A stretch of 64,000 bases of DNA from Caulobacter sp. Root1455 (GCF_001426905.1 NZ_LMFQ01000001.1:310001-374000); one strand, 5' to 3'; positions 8,839 through 17,480 are shown, counted from the stretch's first letter. Numbers and translations: made by a program. The notes: a model not told the origin generated them from the letters alone.

Positions 8839-10278
8839 CTACTCCGCCGCCGCCTTGGCTCCGTAGCCCAGCACGGCCTTGGTCTCCAGGAACTCGCCGA
8901 ACGCGTGGTCGCCCCATTCGCGGCCGTTGCCGCTCATCTTGTAGCCGCCGAACGGGGCCATCAGGTCGGGGCCGGCGCCGTTGAGGATCACCTGTCCGGC
9001 CCGCAGCTTGGACGCCACGGCCCGCACCTCGGCCTCGTTGTTGCCGGAGACATAGGCGGCCAGGCCGTATTCGGTGTCGTTGCCGATCGCCACCGCCTGG
9101 TCGACGCCGTCATAGCCGAGGATGGCCAGAACCGGGCCGAAGATCTCTTCCTTGGCGATGGTCATGGCCGGGGTGACGTTGGCGAACACCGTCGGCTTGA
9201 CATAGTAGCCGGTCTCCAGGCCCTCCGGCTTGCCGGGGCCGCCCGCGACCAGGGTCGCGCCCTCGTCGACGCCCTTCTGGATCAGACCCTGGATCTTGTT
9301 CCACTGCACCTCGGAGACCACCGGGCCCAGCTTGGAATTGCCGTTCGGGTCGCCGACCGTGTGAGCCTCGGCGGCGGCCTTGGCGATGGCGATCACCTCG
9401 TCCATGCGCTTCTGGGGCACGAGCATGCGCGTGGGGGCGTTGCAGGACTGGCCCGAGTTCATCATCACCGAGGCCACGCCGCCGCCGACCGCCTTCTGGA
9501 AGTCGGCGTCGTCGAGGATGATGTTGGGGCTCTTGCCGCCCAGCTCCTGGTGCACGCGCTTGACGGTCGGGGCGGCGTTCTTGGCCACCTCGATGCCGGC
9601 CCGGGTCGAGCCGGTGAACGACACCATGTCGACTTCCGGATGCGAGCTGAGCGCCGCGCCCACGGTCGGGCCGTCGCCGTTGACCAGGTTGAACACGCCG
9701 GCCGGCACGCCGGCGGCCGCCAGGATCTCGGTCCAGATCCAGGCCGAGAACGGGGCCACTTCCGAGGGCTTGAGCACCATGGTGCAGCCGACGGCCAGGG
9801 CCGGGGCGACCTTGCAGGCGATCTGGTTGACCGGCCAGTTCCACGGGGTGATGAAGGCGCAGACGCCGATCGGCTCCTTGACCAGCCGGGTCGTGCCGCG
9901 GTCTTCCTCGAACTTGTAGTCCTTGAGAACCTGGAGCGCGGTCTGGACGTGGGCGATGCCCATGGCCGCCTGGGCCCGCTGGGCCAGCCACGACGGAGCG
10001 CCCATCTCCTCGGTGATGGCCTTGGCCATGTCCTCGAAGCGCTTCTGGTACTCGGCGATGATCCGCTCGAGCAGATCGACGCGCTCCTCGCGGCTGGTCT
10101 GGGAGTAGCTGGGGAAGGCCTTGCGGGCCGCGCGGACCGCCAGGTCCACATCCTCGGCCGTGCCCAGGGTCACCCGGCCGGCGACCTGTTCGGTGGCCGG
10201 ATTGATCACGTCCACGGTCTTGGAGCCCTTGGGCTGGACCCACTGACCGTCGATGTAGAACTTCAGGTAGTCGCGCAT
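8839..10278 (-). CDS. NAD(P)-dependent aldehyde dehydrogenase
   Basis: This 479-residue enzyme oxidises an aldehyde to the acid. Family motifs are all present: the cofactor and oxyanion region FITPWNWPVNQ, the nucleotide segment FTGSTRAG, the glutamate motif QELGGKSPN, and the catalytic cysteine in NSGQSCNAPTR. EEIFGPVL lies near the C-terminus. The ATG at 10278 follows a strong GGAGGAG. An upstream in-frame reading adds 19 residues without a better ribosome site. The substrate is unknown. Proximity to CoA ligases of hydroxycinnamate type makes an aromatic aldehyde possible but unproven. Confidence 0.92.
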   Translation of the reverse strand: MRDYLKFYIDGQWVQPKGSKTVDVINPATEQVAGRVTLGTAEDVDLAVRAARKAFPSYSQTSREERVDLLERIIAEYQKRFEDMAKAITEEMGAPSWLAQRAQAAMGIAHVQTALQVLKDYKFEEDRGTTRLVKEPIGVCAFITPWNWPVNQIACKVAPALAVGCTMVLKPSEVAPFSAWIWTEILAAAGVPAGVFNLVNGDGPTVGAALSSHPEVDMVSFTGSTRAGIEVAKNAAPTVKRVHQELGGKSPNIILDDADFQKAVGGGVASVMMNSGQSCNAPTRMLVPQKRMDEVIAIAKAAAEAHTVGDPNGNSKLGPVVSEVQWNKIQGLIQKGVDEGATLVAGGPGKPEGLETGYYVKPTVFANVTPAMTIAKEEIFGPVLAILGYDGVDQAVAIGNDTEYGLAAYVSGNNEAEVRAVASKLRAGQVILNGAGPDLMAPFGGYKMSGNGREWGDHAFGEFLETKAVLGYGAKAAAE

Positions 10279-10396
10279 GCCGTGCTCCTCCGGGCTGGGG
10301 CCGTTCACGTCCGGCGGACGGCGGCCCTCATTCAAACATCCATTTTAATGATCGTTGATCACTGGGGAAGGCCTGATCGTCGAGTCATCTCTCATC

Positions 10397-10867
10397 TCAC
10401 CATTGGGGATCGCGGTCGACGGCGTGGAAGACCTCGGCGATCCGCCGCCGATTGCCCGGCGTCACGTCGTCGGGCAGGGCGTCCAGGGCGAACCAGCCGA
10501 CCCGGTGGATCTCGCCTTGCGCGCTCGAAGCGCAGGGCTCCCAGGCGTGGACGCGGTAGACCAGCACGTGGTCGCCGGGGTGATGGCGTTCGTTGCTATG
10601 GGCCGAGACCAGGGTCATGGGCCCGATCACCCGGATTCCCGCTTCTTCCTGGAGTTCGCGGATCACGGCGGTCTCGGCCGTCTCGCCGCGCTCGACCCCG
10701 CCGCCGGGCAGGTGCCAGCCGTGGACATAGGTGTGCTCGATCAGCAGCACCCGGCCTTCCTCGTCGGTGACCACGCCCCGCACGCCCAGCGTCAGGCCGC
10801 GCCTGAAGCGGAACCACGCATAGACCAGGGGGCGGGTGAACGGTTCGACACGGCGACGCCAGAGCAT
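10397..10867 (-). CDS. Nudix hydrolase
   Basis: This 156-residue protein (168 if it starts at 10903) carries a complete Nudix box, GGVERGE then REL.EEAGI, matching Gx5Ex7REUxEExGU. It would hydrolyse a nucleoside diphosphate linked to another group. I prefer the ATG at 10867 because the earlier one at 10903 abuts a palindromic intergenic repeat and neither has a clear Shine-Dalgarno sequence. The substrate cannot be assigned. Confidence 0.85.
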   Translation of the reverse strand: MLWRRRVEPFTRPLVYAWFRFRRGLTLGVRGVVTDEEGRVLLIEHTYVHGWHLPGGGVERGETAETAVIRELQEEAGIRVIGPMTLVSAHSNERHHPGDHVLVYRVHAWEPCASSAQGEIHRVGWFALDALPDDVTPGNRRRIAEVFHAVDRDPQW

Positions 10868-10906
10868 GGGGTCGAGCTTAGGGTTCGCCCCCTCGGCTGT
10901 CATCCC

Positions 10907-11048
10907 CGAGGCCGGCGCCGTGCGTCCTTCGAGGCCCGCTGCGCGGGCGCCTCAGGATGAGGAACTTTGTGCGGGCGGCGCTGCTGATGCCCTCATCCTG
11001 AGGTGCGAAGCGAAGCGGAGCCTCGAAGGACGCACGGCGCCGGCCTCG
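10907..11048. repeat. Family E intergenic element with 29-bp perfect terminal inverted repeats
   Basis: The left end (10907-10935) begins CGAGGCCGGCGCCGTGCGTC and is matched perfectly by the right end (11020-11048). Inside, CCTCAGGATGAGG and CCTCATCCTGAGG form a second inverted pair. The 142-bp unit lies between the divergent Nudix gene and the pterin operon. No open reading frame of note is inside. It could be a non-autonomous mobile element or a REPIN-like unit. Confidence 0.8.
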
Positions 11049-11123
11049 ATCAACCTTGCAGCCAGCCTCGCGCACCGCTAAAGCCCGCATCATCTTTCAG
11101 TCTTCACATACGGACCCGCGCCC

Positions 11124-11204
11124 ATGATCGCGATCGGCATCATCGCCATCTTCCTGGTGGTCATCCTGGCCCTCAACAAGTTCGAGTTCGGCCGTTTCGA
11201 CTAA
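11124..11204 (+). CDS. 26-residue single-pass membrane peptide
   Basis: The short frame begins MIAIGIIAIFLVVIL and ends NKFEFGRFD. That gives one hydrophobic helix with a short charged C-terminal tail. Third codon positions are G or C in almost every codon, as in real genes of this window. The stop codon is followed after four bases by the ATG of the reductase at 11209, so translation may be coupled. I do not recognise the family, and the Shine-Dalgarno sequence is weak. Confidence 0.65.
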   Translation: MIAIGIIAIFLVVILALNKFEFGRFD

Positions 11205-11208
11205 GACC

Positions 11209-11964
11209 ATGGACACGCGCGGCGCGGCCCTGGTCACCGGCGCCGGCCGCCGGATCGGTCGCGCCCTGGCCCTGGAGGCCGGGCGGGCCGGGTTCGACGT
11301 CGCCGTCCACTACCGCACGGCTCAAGACGAGGCCCAGGCCGTCGCCGACGAGATCTCGGCCCTGGGCCACCGGGCCGTCATCCTCGACGCCGAACTGACG
11401 GACGAGGCCCAGACCGCCGCCCTGGTCGGCCGTGCCGCCCAGGCCCTGGGCCCCGTCGCCCTGCTGATCAACAGCGCCTCGACCTTCGAGGACGACCGTC
11501 TGGCCACCGCCAGCCGCGCCAGCTGGGACGCCCATCTGGACGCCAACCTGCGGGCTCCGATCGTATTGGCCCAGACCTTCGCCGCCGCCCTGCCGGAGGG
11601 CCGAGACGGCCAGATCGTCAACATCGTCGACCAGCGCGTGCTGCGGCCCAATCCCCAGTTCTTCAGCTACAGCCTGGCGAAGGCCGGCCTCTGGTGGGCG
11701 ACCCGGACGATGGCCCAGGACCTGGCGCCGCGCATCCGCGTCAACGCCATTGCCCCCGGCCCGGCCCTGGCCTCGGTCCACCAGGCCCCCGGCGAGTTCG
11801 AGCGCGAGGCGGCCGGCACCCCCCTGGCCCGCCCCGTTTCGCTGGACGACCTGACGGCCGCGCTGCGCTACCTCATTGACGCCACGGCGGTCACGGGCCA
11901 GATGATCGCGGTCGACGCGGGTCAGCATCTGGGCTGGCGGACGCCGGACATCATCGGTTCCTGA
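11209..11964 (+). CDS. SDR oxidoreductase, pteridine reductase / FolM-like
   Basis: This 251-residue short-chain dehydrogenase has the cofactor motif TGAGRRIGRALA and the catalytic YSLAK. The arginine pair after TGAG is typical of pteridine reductases and FolM-type dihydromonapterin reductases, which use NADPH to reduce dihydropterins. The next gene is folB, ten bases downstream, which supports a role in pterin or folate metabolism. The whole set (26-residue peptide, SDR, FolB, membrane protein) looks like one operon. A different SDR substrate cannot be excluded. Confidence 0.8.
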   Translation: MDTRGAALVTGAGRRIGRALALEAGRAGFDVAVHYRTAQDEAQAVADEISALGHRAVILDAELTDEAQTAALVGRAAQALGPVALLINSASTFEDDRLATASRASWDAHLDANLRAPIVLAQTFAAALPEGRDGQIVNIVDQRVLRPNPQFFSYSLAKAGLWWATRTMAQDLAPRIRVNAIAPGPALASVHQAPGEFEREAAGTPLARPVSLDDLTAALRYLIDATAVTGQMIAVDAGQHLGWRTPDIIGS

Positions 11965-11974
11965 GAGTCTCGCC

Positions 11975-12385
11975 TTGGCCGCTCACCCCCTCAAAGCCCC
12001 GAACGAAGCGCCCCAGCCAACTTCGGCCCGGGTGATCGTCACCAAGGTGTTCGTGCGCGGCCTGAAGGTCGACGCCTGGATCGGGGTCTATGACCACGAG
12101 CACGGCCGCCAGCAGCCCCTGGTCATCGATGTCGAGCTCGACGTCGCCGCCAGCCACTGCGAAGCGCTGGGCGACACCGTCAATTACGAGACCATCCTGC
12201 AGGCCGCGCAAGCTATCGCCGCCGAGGGCCATATAGACCTGGTCGAGACCTTCGCCGAACGCCTGGCCCAAGCCAGCTTCGCCGACAGCCGCGTGACCCG
12301 CGCCCGGGTGCGGGTCGAAAAGCCCCTGGCCCTCGCCCCCCACGCCGCCGCGGCCGGGGTGGAAATCACCGCCGTCCGGGGGTGA
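11975..12385 (+). CDS. folB: Dihydroneopterin aldolase
   Basis: This 136-residue enzyme cleaves 7,8-dihydroneopterin to 6-hydroxymethyl-dihydropterin and glycolaldehyde in folate synthesis. The family core is clear: VFVRGLKVDAWIGVYDHE, QPLVIDVELD, NYETI, and the glutamate in LVETFAERLA. The start appears to be TTG at 11975, preceded by GAGAG. A GTG inside the N-terminal extension is an alternative. Its last bases overlap the following gene. Confidence 0.9.
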   Translation: MAAHPLKAPNEAPQPTSARVIVTKVFVRGLKVDAWIGVYDHEHGRQQPLVIDVELDVAASHCEALGDTVNYETILQAAQAIAAEGHIDLVETFAERLAQASFADSRVTRARVRVEKPLALAPHAAAAGVEITAVRG

Positions 12386-12960
12386 GCGCGCCCCCAAAAA
12401 GCGGGTTGGGCCACAGCGCCCGTCTTTCTCCGTTCCAGCCCGAGACGGTCTGGACCCTGGAGGGCGCGGAGCTGGTCGAACGCCGCGGCCCGCGCGAGCA
12501 GCGCTTCGCGCTTTCCGGCCTGACCGCCTTCCGCCTGGCCAAGCCGCGCGAGGGCGGGCGTCGCCGGGTGCTGACCCTGGTGTTCGGCCGCCGCAAGGCG
12601 ATCCTGACCGCCCAGAGCTATCTCGGCCCCGGCCGGTTCGACGACCGGCTGGCCGGTTTCTCGCTGTTCGCCCGCGCCGTGGCGGCGGTGGCCGCCGACC
12701 TGGCCCCGCGAGCCCGTTTCGAACTGGCCGGGGTCATGGCCCCGCGCGAGAGCCTGACCTGGGTGATGGGGCTGCTGGGCTTCGGCACGGTGGTGATGCT
12801 GCTGTTCGCCTTCAGTCCCGGCATGGGCGGTGTCGCCATCGCCATCGCCGCGCGCATGGCCTTCCTGCTGATCCTGCTGGCCGCCGCCCTGCCCTGGCTG
12901 GGGCGCGGCCAGGGCCTGGACCCGCACGCGCTGCCGGACGACCTGCTGCCCAGCGGGTAG
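12382..12960 (+). CDS. Conserved membrane protein downstream of folB
   Basis: This 192-residue protein starts at a GTG overlapping the folB stop (GTGA). The first 120 residues are soluble and rich in beta-type sequence. Two hydrophobic helices follow, around residues 126-145 and 150-170, with a short cytoplasmic tail. I do not recognise a catalytic motif. Position suggests co-translation with folB, but a pterin role is not shown. Confidence 0.75.
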   Translation: MSAPPKSGLGHSARLSPFQPETVWTLEGAELVERRGPREQRFALSGLTAFRLAKPREGGRRRVLTLVFGRRKAILTAQSYLGPGRFDDRLAGFSLFARAVAAVAADLAPRARFELAGVMAPRESLTWVMGLLGFGTVVMLLFAFSPGMGGVAIAIAARMAFLLILLAAALPWLGRGQGLDPHALPDDLLPSG

Positions 12961-12985
12961 CGCTCCTCAACCGTTCCCCACTACC

Positions 12986-13015
12986 CGTCATCCTCGGAAC
13001 AAGCCGAGGATGACG
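12986..13015. repeat. Family F short REP palindrome, copy 1
   Basis: CGTCATCCTCGG and CCGAGGATGACG flank six bases. It sits between the folB operon and the next membrane gene. The same motif recurs at 20725-20755. It could act as a hairpin in RNA. Confidence 0.75.
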
Positions 13016-13080
13016 AACGTTTTGCCCCCCTTACAGCACCTTCATTTGCGTTGCGGGCCGGAATTGACGACCATCGTTCC

Positions 13081-13458
13081 ATGAGCCAGACCGATCCCGC
13101 CGCCGACCCCGCCGTCCCGCCCGCCCTGCAGGACGACAAGACCATGCCGCTGGTGGTCTACGCCCTGTATCTGGCCGGACTGATCTCGGCCGGCCTGACG
13201 GGCTTTGTCGGCGTGATCCTGGCCTATGTCAGCAAGGACGCCGCGCCCGAATGGCTGCGGAGCCACTACGTCTTCCAGATCCGCACGTTCTGGCTGTCGC
13301 TGCTGTTCGGCTTGATCGGCCTGGTGCTGACCCCGGTGGGGATAGGCTTCGTGATCCTGCCGGCGGTCTGGGTCTGGACCGCGGTGCGATGCGTCCTCGG
13401 CCTGTCCTGGCTGTTGAAGGTTCAGCCCTATCCCACGCCCCGCAACTGGATGATCTGA
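13081..13458 (+). CDS. DUF4870-like membrane protein, first of a pair
   Basis: This 125-residue protein has a short proline- and aspartate-rich N-terminus, then three hydrophobic helices. The body contains the same landmarks as the next gene: KTMPLVVYALYLAG, YVFQIRTFW, and a C-terminal PTPRNWMI. The start at 13081 fits the conserved pattern better than a GTG or ATG further upstream. The stop overlaps the ATG of the next gene (ATGA). Function unknown. Confidence 0.8.
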   Translation: MSQTDPAADPAVPPALQDDKTMPLVVYALYLAGLISAGLTGFVGVILAYVSKDAAPEWLRSHYVFQIRTFWLSLLFGLIGLVLTPVGIGFVILPAVWVWTAVRCVLGLSWLLKVQPYPTPRNWMI

Positions 13459-13874
13459 TGAGCGACGCCGCCCAAACCGCCCCCGCCTCGCCTTCGGACC
13501 GGGTCGAGGAAGACAAGATCCTGCCGATCGTGGTCTACGCCCTGTACCTGCTGGGCTTCACCAACGGCCTGACCTTCCTGGTCGGGCTGATCGTCGCCTA
13601 CGTCAATCGCGAGACGGCCGGGCCGATCAACGCCAGCCACTACACCTTCGCCATCCGCACCTTCTGGATGTCGATCGGGTGGTTCCTGATCGGCGCGGCC
13701 ATGTTCTTCTTCGGCCTGATCCTGGCGGTGCTGCTGATCGGCATCCCGATGCTGATGGTCGGCGGCGCGATCATGGGCGCGATCGGCGTCTTCTTCGCGG
13801 CCCGCTGCATCATGGGCCTGGTCTATCTGCTGAAGGGCGAGGCCTATCCGCGGCCGACCACCTGGTTGATCTGA
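13458..13874 (+). CDS. DUF4870-like membrane protein, second of a pair
   Basis: This 138-residue paralogue of the preceding product shares KILPIVVYALYLLG, YTFAIRTFW and a C-terminal PRPTTWLI. It has a longer central hydrophobic region. The ATGA overlap indicates coupled translation, so the two may form a heteromeric membrane complex. It arose by tandem duplication. No function is known to me. Confidence 0.8.
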   Translation: MSDAAQTAPASPSDRVEEDKILPIVVYALYLLGFTNGLTFLVGLIVAYVNRETAGPINASHYTFAIRTFWMSIGWFLIGAAMFFFGLILAVLLIGIPMLMVGGAIMGAIGVFFAARCIMGLVYLLKGEAYPRPTTWLI

Positions 13875-14042
13875 CGCCCATTTCCGCTAAGCGTGGCCGT
13901 TTCCAAGGCGCCCACGTCGCGTGGCGCCCGCAAACGCGTCGCTTCACGCCGGGCCTTCCCCTGGCGGTTGAGACGCCTCGACGCGGGGGCGGCGCTGGGC
14001 TGACCTTCCGCTCCTTACGAACGCGGTCATGAAGGGGGTGAC

Positions 14043-15017
14043 ATGATGGCTCGACTCGTAGGGATCATCCTCGGGGTGATCCTGGCGACATCGGGGTACG
14101 TCATCGCGGGTCTGGGCGTCCTGGGGGACTGGGCGCAGAACCTCGATCTCGGGCCTTTCGAGCCACACCGCCCGTTCGTGGGCTGGGCGGCGGCGATCAC
14201 GGGGGCCGTGTTGCTCGTCGCCGCCCTGACCCCGCGCCCCAAGCGCAAGTCGCGGCGCAAGCCGGCGCCGGTCGACCTGGAGCCGTCCCTGGTCGCCGCG
14301 CCGGTCATGGCCGTCGAGGCCGCTGCGGCGCCCGAACCCGAACACGCGCCGATCGTCGCGCCCCCTATCGTCGCGCCCATCATCGCGGCCTCCGCCATGG
14401 CGACGCCCGCGCCGGCGCCCGTCGAGACCTTCGAGGACCTCCGCGCCCGCCTTGTGGCGTTGAGCCGCCAGGAGGCCTGGTCCCAGGCCGCCCAGACGCT
14501 GAACCGCCTGCTGCGCCTGGCCGGCGATGATCGGGAGAAGGCCCTGTCGCGCCGCGACCTGGGCGACTTCGCGCGCGGCCAGGGCCGGCTGGACGAGGCC
14601 GCCGAGGCCTATGACGAAGCCGTCAGCTACGCCCGCGCCGTCCGCGCCGCCCAGCCTGACGATTTCGCCGCCGACGAACTTCTGGCCAGCGCCCTGTCGG
14701 GCGTCGGCGACGTGGCCGAGATGGAGGGCCGCCTGAACGACGCCCTGTCGGCCTTCGAGGAGGCCTTGGCCCTGCGCCGCTCGCACGGCGGCCGCGAAGC
14801 CGCCGACCCCAACGCCCGCCGGGCTCTGTCGGTGTCGCTGGAACGCCTGGCCGACCTGCGCGAGGACCGGGGACATCGGATGCGGGCCCTGGACCTGTAC
14901 CGCGAGAGCTACGACGTGGCGGCCCGGCTGGCGGCGGCCGATCCGGCCCGGTTCGGGGCGGACCTGGCCTCGACCCGGGCGCGGCTGGCGGAGCTTGAGG
15001 CGAAGGTGGCGGGGTAG
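14043..15017 (+). CDS. Membrane-anchored TPR-like protein
   Basis: This 324-residue protein has two N-terminal hydrophobic helices (about residues 5-27 and 44-62). An alanine/proline-rich linker runs to about residue 128. The C-terminal half has helical repeats of TPR type (LGDFARGQGRLDEAAEAYDEA, VGDVAEMEGRLNDALSAFEEA, LADLREDRGHRMRALDLYRES). AGGGGG lies just upstream of the ATG. It probably scaffolds partners at the membrane. No partner is evident from the neighbours. Confidence 0.75.
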   Translation: MMARLVGIILGVILATSGYVIAGLGVLGDWAQNLDLGPFEPHRPFVGWAAAITGAVLLVAALTPRPKRKSRRKPAPVDLEPSLVAAPVMAVEAAAAPEPEHAPIVAPPIVAPIIAASAMATPAPAPVETFEDLRARLVALSRQEAWSQAAQTLNRLLRLAGDDREKALSRRDLGDFARGQGRLDEAAEAYDEAVSYARAVRAAQPDDFAADELLASALSGVGDVAEMEGRLNDALSAFEEALALRRSHGGREAADPNARRALSVSLERLADLREDRGHRMRALDLYRESYDVAARLAAADPARFGADLASTRARLAELEAKVAG

Positions 15018-15024
15018 GCTCACC

Positions 15025-15146
15025 CACTTGCCCCCACCTGACGGCTTCGCCGTCTGTCCGCCCCCATGGGGGGCGGAGGCCGCGCTCTCGCTCCTCTTCC
15101 CCCTGTGGGGGAAGCCGGCCGCGAAGCGGCCCGTAGGGGGCAAGTG
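15025..15146. repeat. Family B palindromic intergenic element, copy 1
   Basis: CACTTGCCCCC at the left and GGGGGCAAGTG at the right bound a 122-bp unit. The internal hairpins are GACGGCTTCGCCGTC and CTTCCCCCTGTGGGGGAAG. It lies between the convergent TPR and ilvE genes. Other copies are at 25884 and 43762. Confidence 0.85.
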
Positions 15147-15162
15147 TTAGCCGCCGAAACAC

Positions 15163-15196
15163 AAAAAATCCCGGAGCAGCCAAGCCGCTCCGGGAT
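15163..15196 (-). terminator. Terminator of ilvE
   Basis: On the minus strand ATCCCGGAGC pairs with GCTCCGGGAT over a nine-base loop and is followed by six T residues. It is 28 bp beyond the ilvE stop. Confidence 0.85.
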
Positions 15197-15223
15197 CATT
15201 TCATTCAGCCAAAGCCGCCAGCC

Positions 15224-16111
15224 TTACGCCGGCACCAGCTCCCGCCGCACCAGGCGCGCATACTCGTCCATCAGCGACAGCGACAGGGCCGCCGGGGTGA
15301 ACTTGAACTCGCCGATCTCCGATACCGGGGTGACCTCGGCGGCGGTGCCGACGATGAAGCACTCGGTGAAGTCGGCCAGCTCGTGCTTCTCGATGTGGCG
15401 CTCGACCACCTGGATCCCGCGCGACTTGGCGATCTGGATCACCGTCTGGCGGGTGATGCCGTTCAGGAAGCAGTCCGGGGTCGGGGTGTGCAGCACGCCG
15501 TCCTTGACGAAGAACACGTTGGCGCCGGTCGCCTCGGCGACATAGCCGCGATAGTCGACCATCATCGCGTCGGCGAAACCTTCCTTCTCCGCGGCGTGCT
15601 TGGAGATGGTGCAGATCATGTAGAGCCCGGCGGCCTTGGCGGCGGTCGGGATCGTGTTCGGCGCGGGACGGTCGTACTTGGCCCAGGTCAGGCGGATGCC
15701 CTTGGCTTTGGTCGCCGGGTCGAAATAGCTGGGCCATTCCCACACGGCGACGGCCACGTGGATCTTGGTCTGCTGCGCCGAAACACCGATCATCTCGCTG
15801 CCGCGCCAGGCGATGGGCCGGACATAACAGTCGGTCAGGCCGTTCTTGGCCGCGGTCTGCTTGCACGCCTCATCGATCTGCTCCACCGTGAAGGGGATCT
15901 TGAAATCGAGGATTTCGGCCGATTTGAACAGGCGCTCGGTATGCTCGGTCAGCTTGAAGATCTCGCCGCCATACATCCGCTCGCCCTCGAACACCGACGA
16001 GGCGTAGTGGAGGCCATGGGTCAATACGTGCACCTTCGCGTCCCGCCAGGCGACGAACTGGCCGTCCAGCCAGATCCAACCATCGCGATCGTCGAAGGGA
16101 ACGAGAGACAT
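15224..16111 (-). CDS. ilvE: Branched-chain amino acid aminotransferase
   Basis: This 295-residue fold-type IV PLP enzyme interconverts leucine, isoleucine and valine with their 2-oxo acids. The motifs HGLHYASSVFEGERMY, YVRPIAWRG, the lysine segment ICTISKHAAEKEGFADA and VAEATGANVFFV match IlvE. AGGAGGTC sits nine bases before the ATG. It is a single gene with its own terminator, divergent from a MarR-type regulator. Confidence 0.93.
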   Translation of the reverse strand: MSLVPFDDRDGWIWLDGQFVAWRDAKVHVLTHGLHYASSVFEGERMYGGEIFKLTEHTERLFKSAEILDFKIPFTVEQIDEACKQTAAKNGLTDCYVRPIAWRGSEMIGVSAQQTKIHVAVAVWEWPSYFDPATKAKGIRLTWAKYDRPAPNTIPTAAKAAGLYMICTISKHAAEKEGFADAMMVDYRGYVAEATGANVFFVKDGVLHTPTPDCFLNGITRQTVIQIAKSRGIQVVERHIEKHELADFTECFIVGTAAEVTPVSEIGEFKFTPAALSLSLMDEYARLVRRELVPA

Positions 16112-16191
16112 CGGTCCAAGACCTCCTTATTTGGAACCCGGTTCTTAGACGCTCCGAGCCGCGGAAGGTCAAATAAAATGGACGCAAGCTG

Positions 16192-16749
16192 ATGGCCGGG
16201 CCGCATTCATCGGGCCCGCCGGGGACCCCAATGGGGGGCGTCTCGCCCGGCGGAATGGCAGGCGGCTCCACCGATCCGCGCCTGATCCTCGGCGAAGAGC
16301 AGCTGGACGGCGGCCTGGAGCTGCTGCTGCTGGCCGAGGCGGGCCTGTGGGCGGCGGTCGACGCGGCGCTGGAGGGCGAGGGACCGGGCCTGGGCCGCTC
16401 GCACTGGCGCGCCGCCTTTCTGCTGCGCCGCCGGCCCGGCATCGGCGTGCAGGACCTTTCCAGGCTGACCAGCCTGTCCAAACAGGCAGCCAGCAAGACC
16501 CTGTCGGACCTGCAGCGCCTGAACCTGGCCCAGAAGGCGGCCGGCGACCTGGACGCCCGCCGGCGGCCGGCCGAGCTGACCCCCGAGGGGATCGCCTTCG
16601 AGTACCGGGTGGCCGAGCGCCTGCGCACCCTGCTGGGCCGCGCCTATCGCACCGGCGGCCTGGACGGGGTGGCCGGGGCGCGCCGAATCCTGGCGGCCCT
16701 GGCCGGACCGCGCCAAGGTGTCGGTCTCAACCGCCGGGACGGGCTATGA
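16192..16749 (+). CDS. MarR-type regulator, PetP-like
   Basis: This 185-residue protein has a winged helix-turn-helix in the middle (GIGVQDLSRLTSLSKQAASK, then DARRRPAELTPEG). The first 30 residues are glycine/proline-rich and start choice there is uncertain (ATG at 16192, 16231 or 16255). Its stop overlaps the start of an OmpR-type response regulator (ATGA). A MarR-like protein fused in operon to a response regulator recalls PetP-PetR of Rhodobacter. That comparison is by arrangement, not by measured similarity. Confidence 0.8.
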   Translation: MAGPHSSGPPGTPMGGVSPGGMAGGSTDPRLILGEEQLDGGLELLLLAEAGLWAAVDAALEGEGPGLGRSHWRAAFLLRRRPGIGVQDLSRLTSLSKQAASKTLSDLQRLNLAQKAAGDLDARRRPAELTPEGIAFEYRVAERLRTLLGRAYRTGGLDGVAGARRILAALAGPRQGVGLNRRDGL

Positions 16750-17447
16750 CCCCAGACGAACGCGCCGAGCGCCACCTGCTGGTCGTCGACGACGACGACC
16801 GCATCCGCACCCTGCTCAAGGAGTTCCTGACCCGCGCCGGCTTCCGGGTCAGCGCAGCGGCCGACGCCGCCCACGCCGACCGGCTGACCGGGGCGATGGA
16901 CTTCGACCTGCTGGTGCTGGACGTGATGATGCCCGGCGAGGACGGCTTTTCGTTCACCCGGCGGCTGCGGGCCCGGGGCGGCGAGGCCGGCAAGACGCCG
17001 ATCCTGATGCTGACCGCCCGCGACCAGACCAACGACCGGATCGAGGGCCTGACCCACGGCGCCGACGACTACCTGGCCAAGCCGTTCGAGCCGCGCGAAC
17101 TGCTGCTGCGCATCGAGTCGATCCTGCGCCGCGCCGCGCCCAAGCCGTCGGGTCCGCGCGCGCTCAGCCTGGGGGCCTGCGCTTTCGAGCCCGAGCGCGG
17201 CGAGCTGACCCGTGACGGCGAGCCGATCCGCCTGACCGAGGCCGAGGTCGCCCTGCTGCGCCGCCTGGCCAAGGCGGCCCACGCCGCGGTCGACCGCCTG
17301 GAGCTGGCCCGCGACACCGTCGACGCCACCGGCCGCGCCGTCGACGTCCAGGTCACCCGCCTGCGCCGCAAGATCGAACCGGATCCAAAGAATCCGCGCT
17401 ATCTGCAGACGGTGCGCGGGATCGGCTATCGGCTGGCGCCGGACTGA
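16746..17447 (+). CDS. OmpR-family response regulator, PetR-like
   Basis: This 233-residue two-component regulator has a receiver domain with the acidic pair VVDDDDR, the phosphoacceptor aspartate in LVLDVMMPGEDG, the threonine region MLTARDQ and the lysine in YLAKPFEPREL. A C-terminal winged helix DNA-binding domain follows (LTEAEVALLRRL, VDVQVTRLRRKIE, VRGIGYRL). It overlaps the MarR-type gene by four bases and precedes a histidine kinase, its likely partner. Confidence 0.93.
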   Translation: MTPDERAERHLLVVDDDDRIRTLLKEFLTRAGFRVSAAADAAHADRLTGAMDFDLLVLDVMMPGEDGFSFTRRLRARGGEAGKTPILMLTARDQTNDRIEGLTHGADDYLAKPFEPRELLLRIESILRRAAPKPSGPRALSLGACAFEPERGELTRDGEPIRLTEAEVALLRRLAKAAHAAVDRLELARDTVDATGRAVDVQVTRLRRKIEPDPKNPRYLQTVRGIGYRLAPD

Positions 17448-17480
17448 TGGGAGCACCCCACATAGTTTTCGCACGAGAAA

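Noticed and set aside
15025..15146. CRISPR-like repeat or small RNA gene
   Set aside because: The short GC-rich hairpins are members of palindromic intergenic families without regularly spaced direct repeats. No cas gene is nearby.
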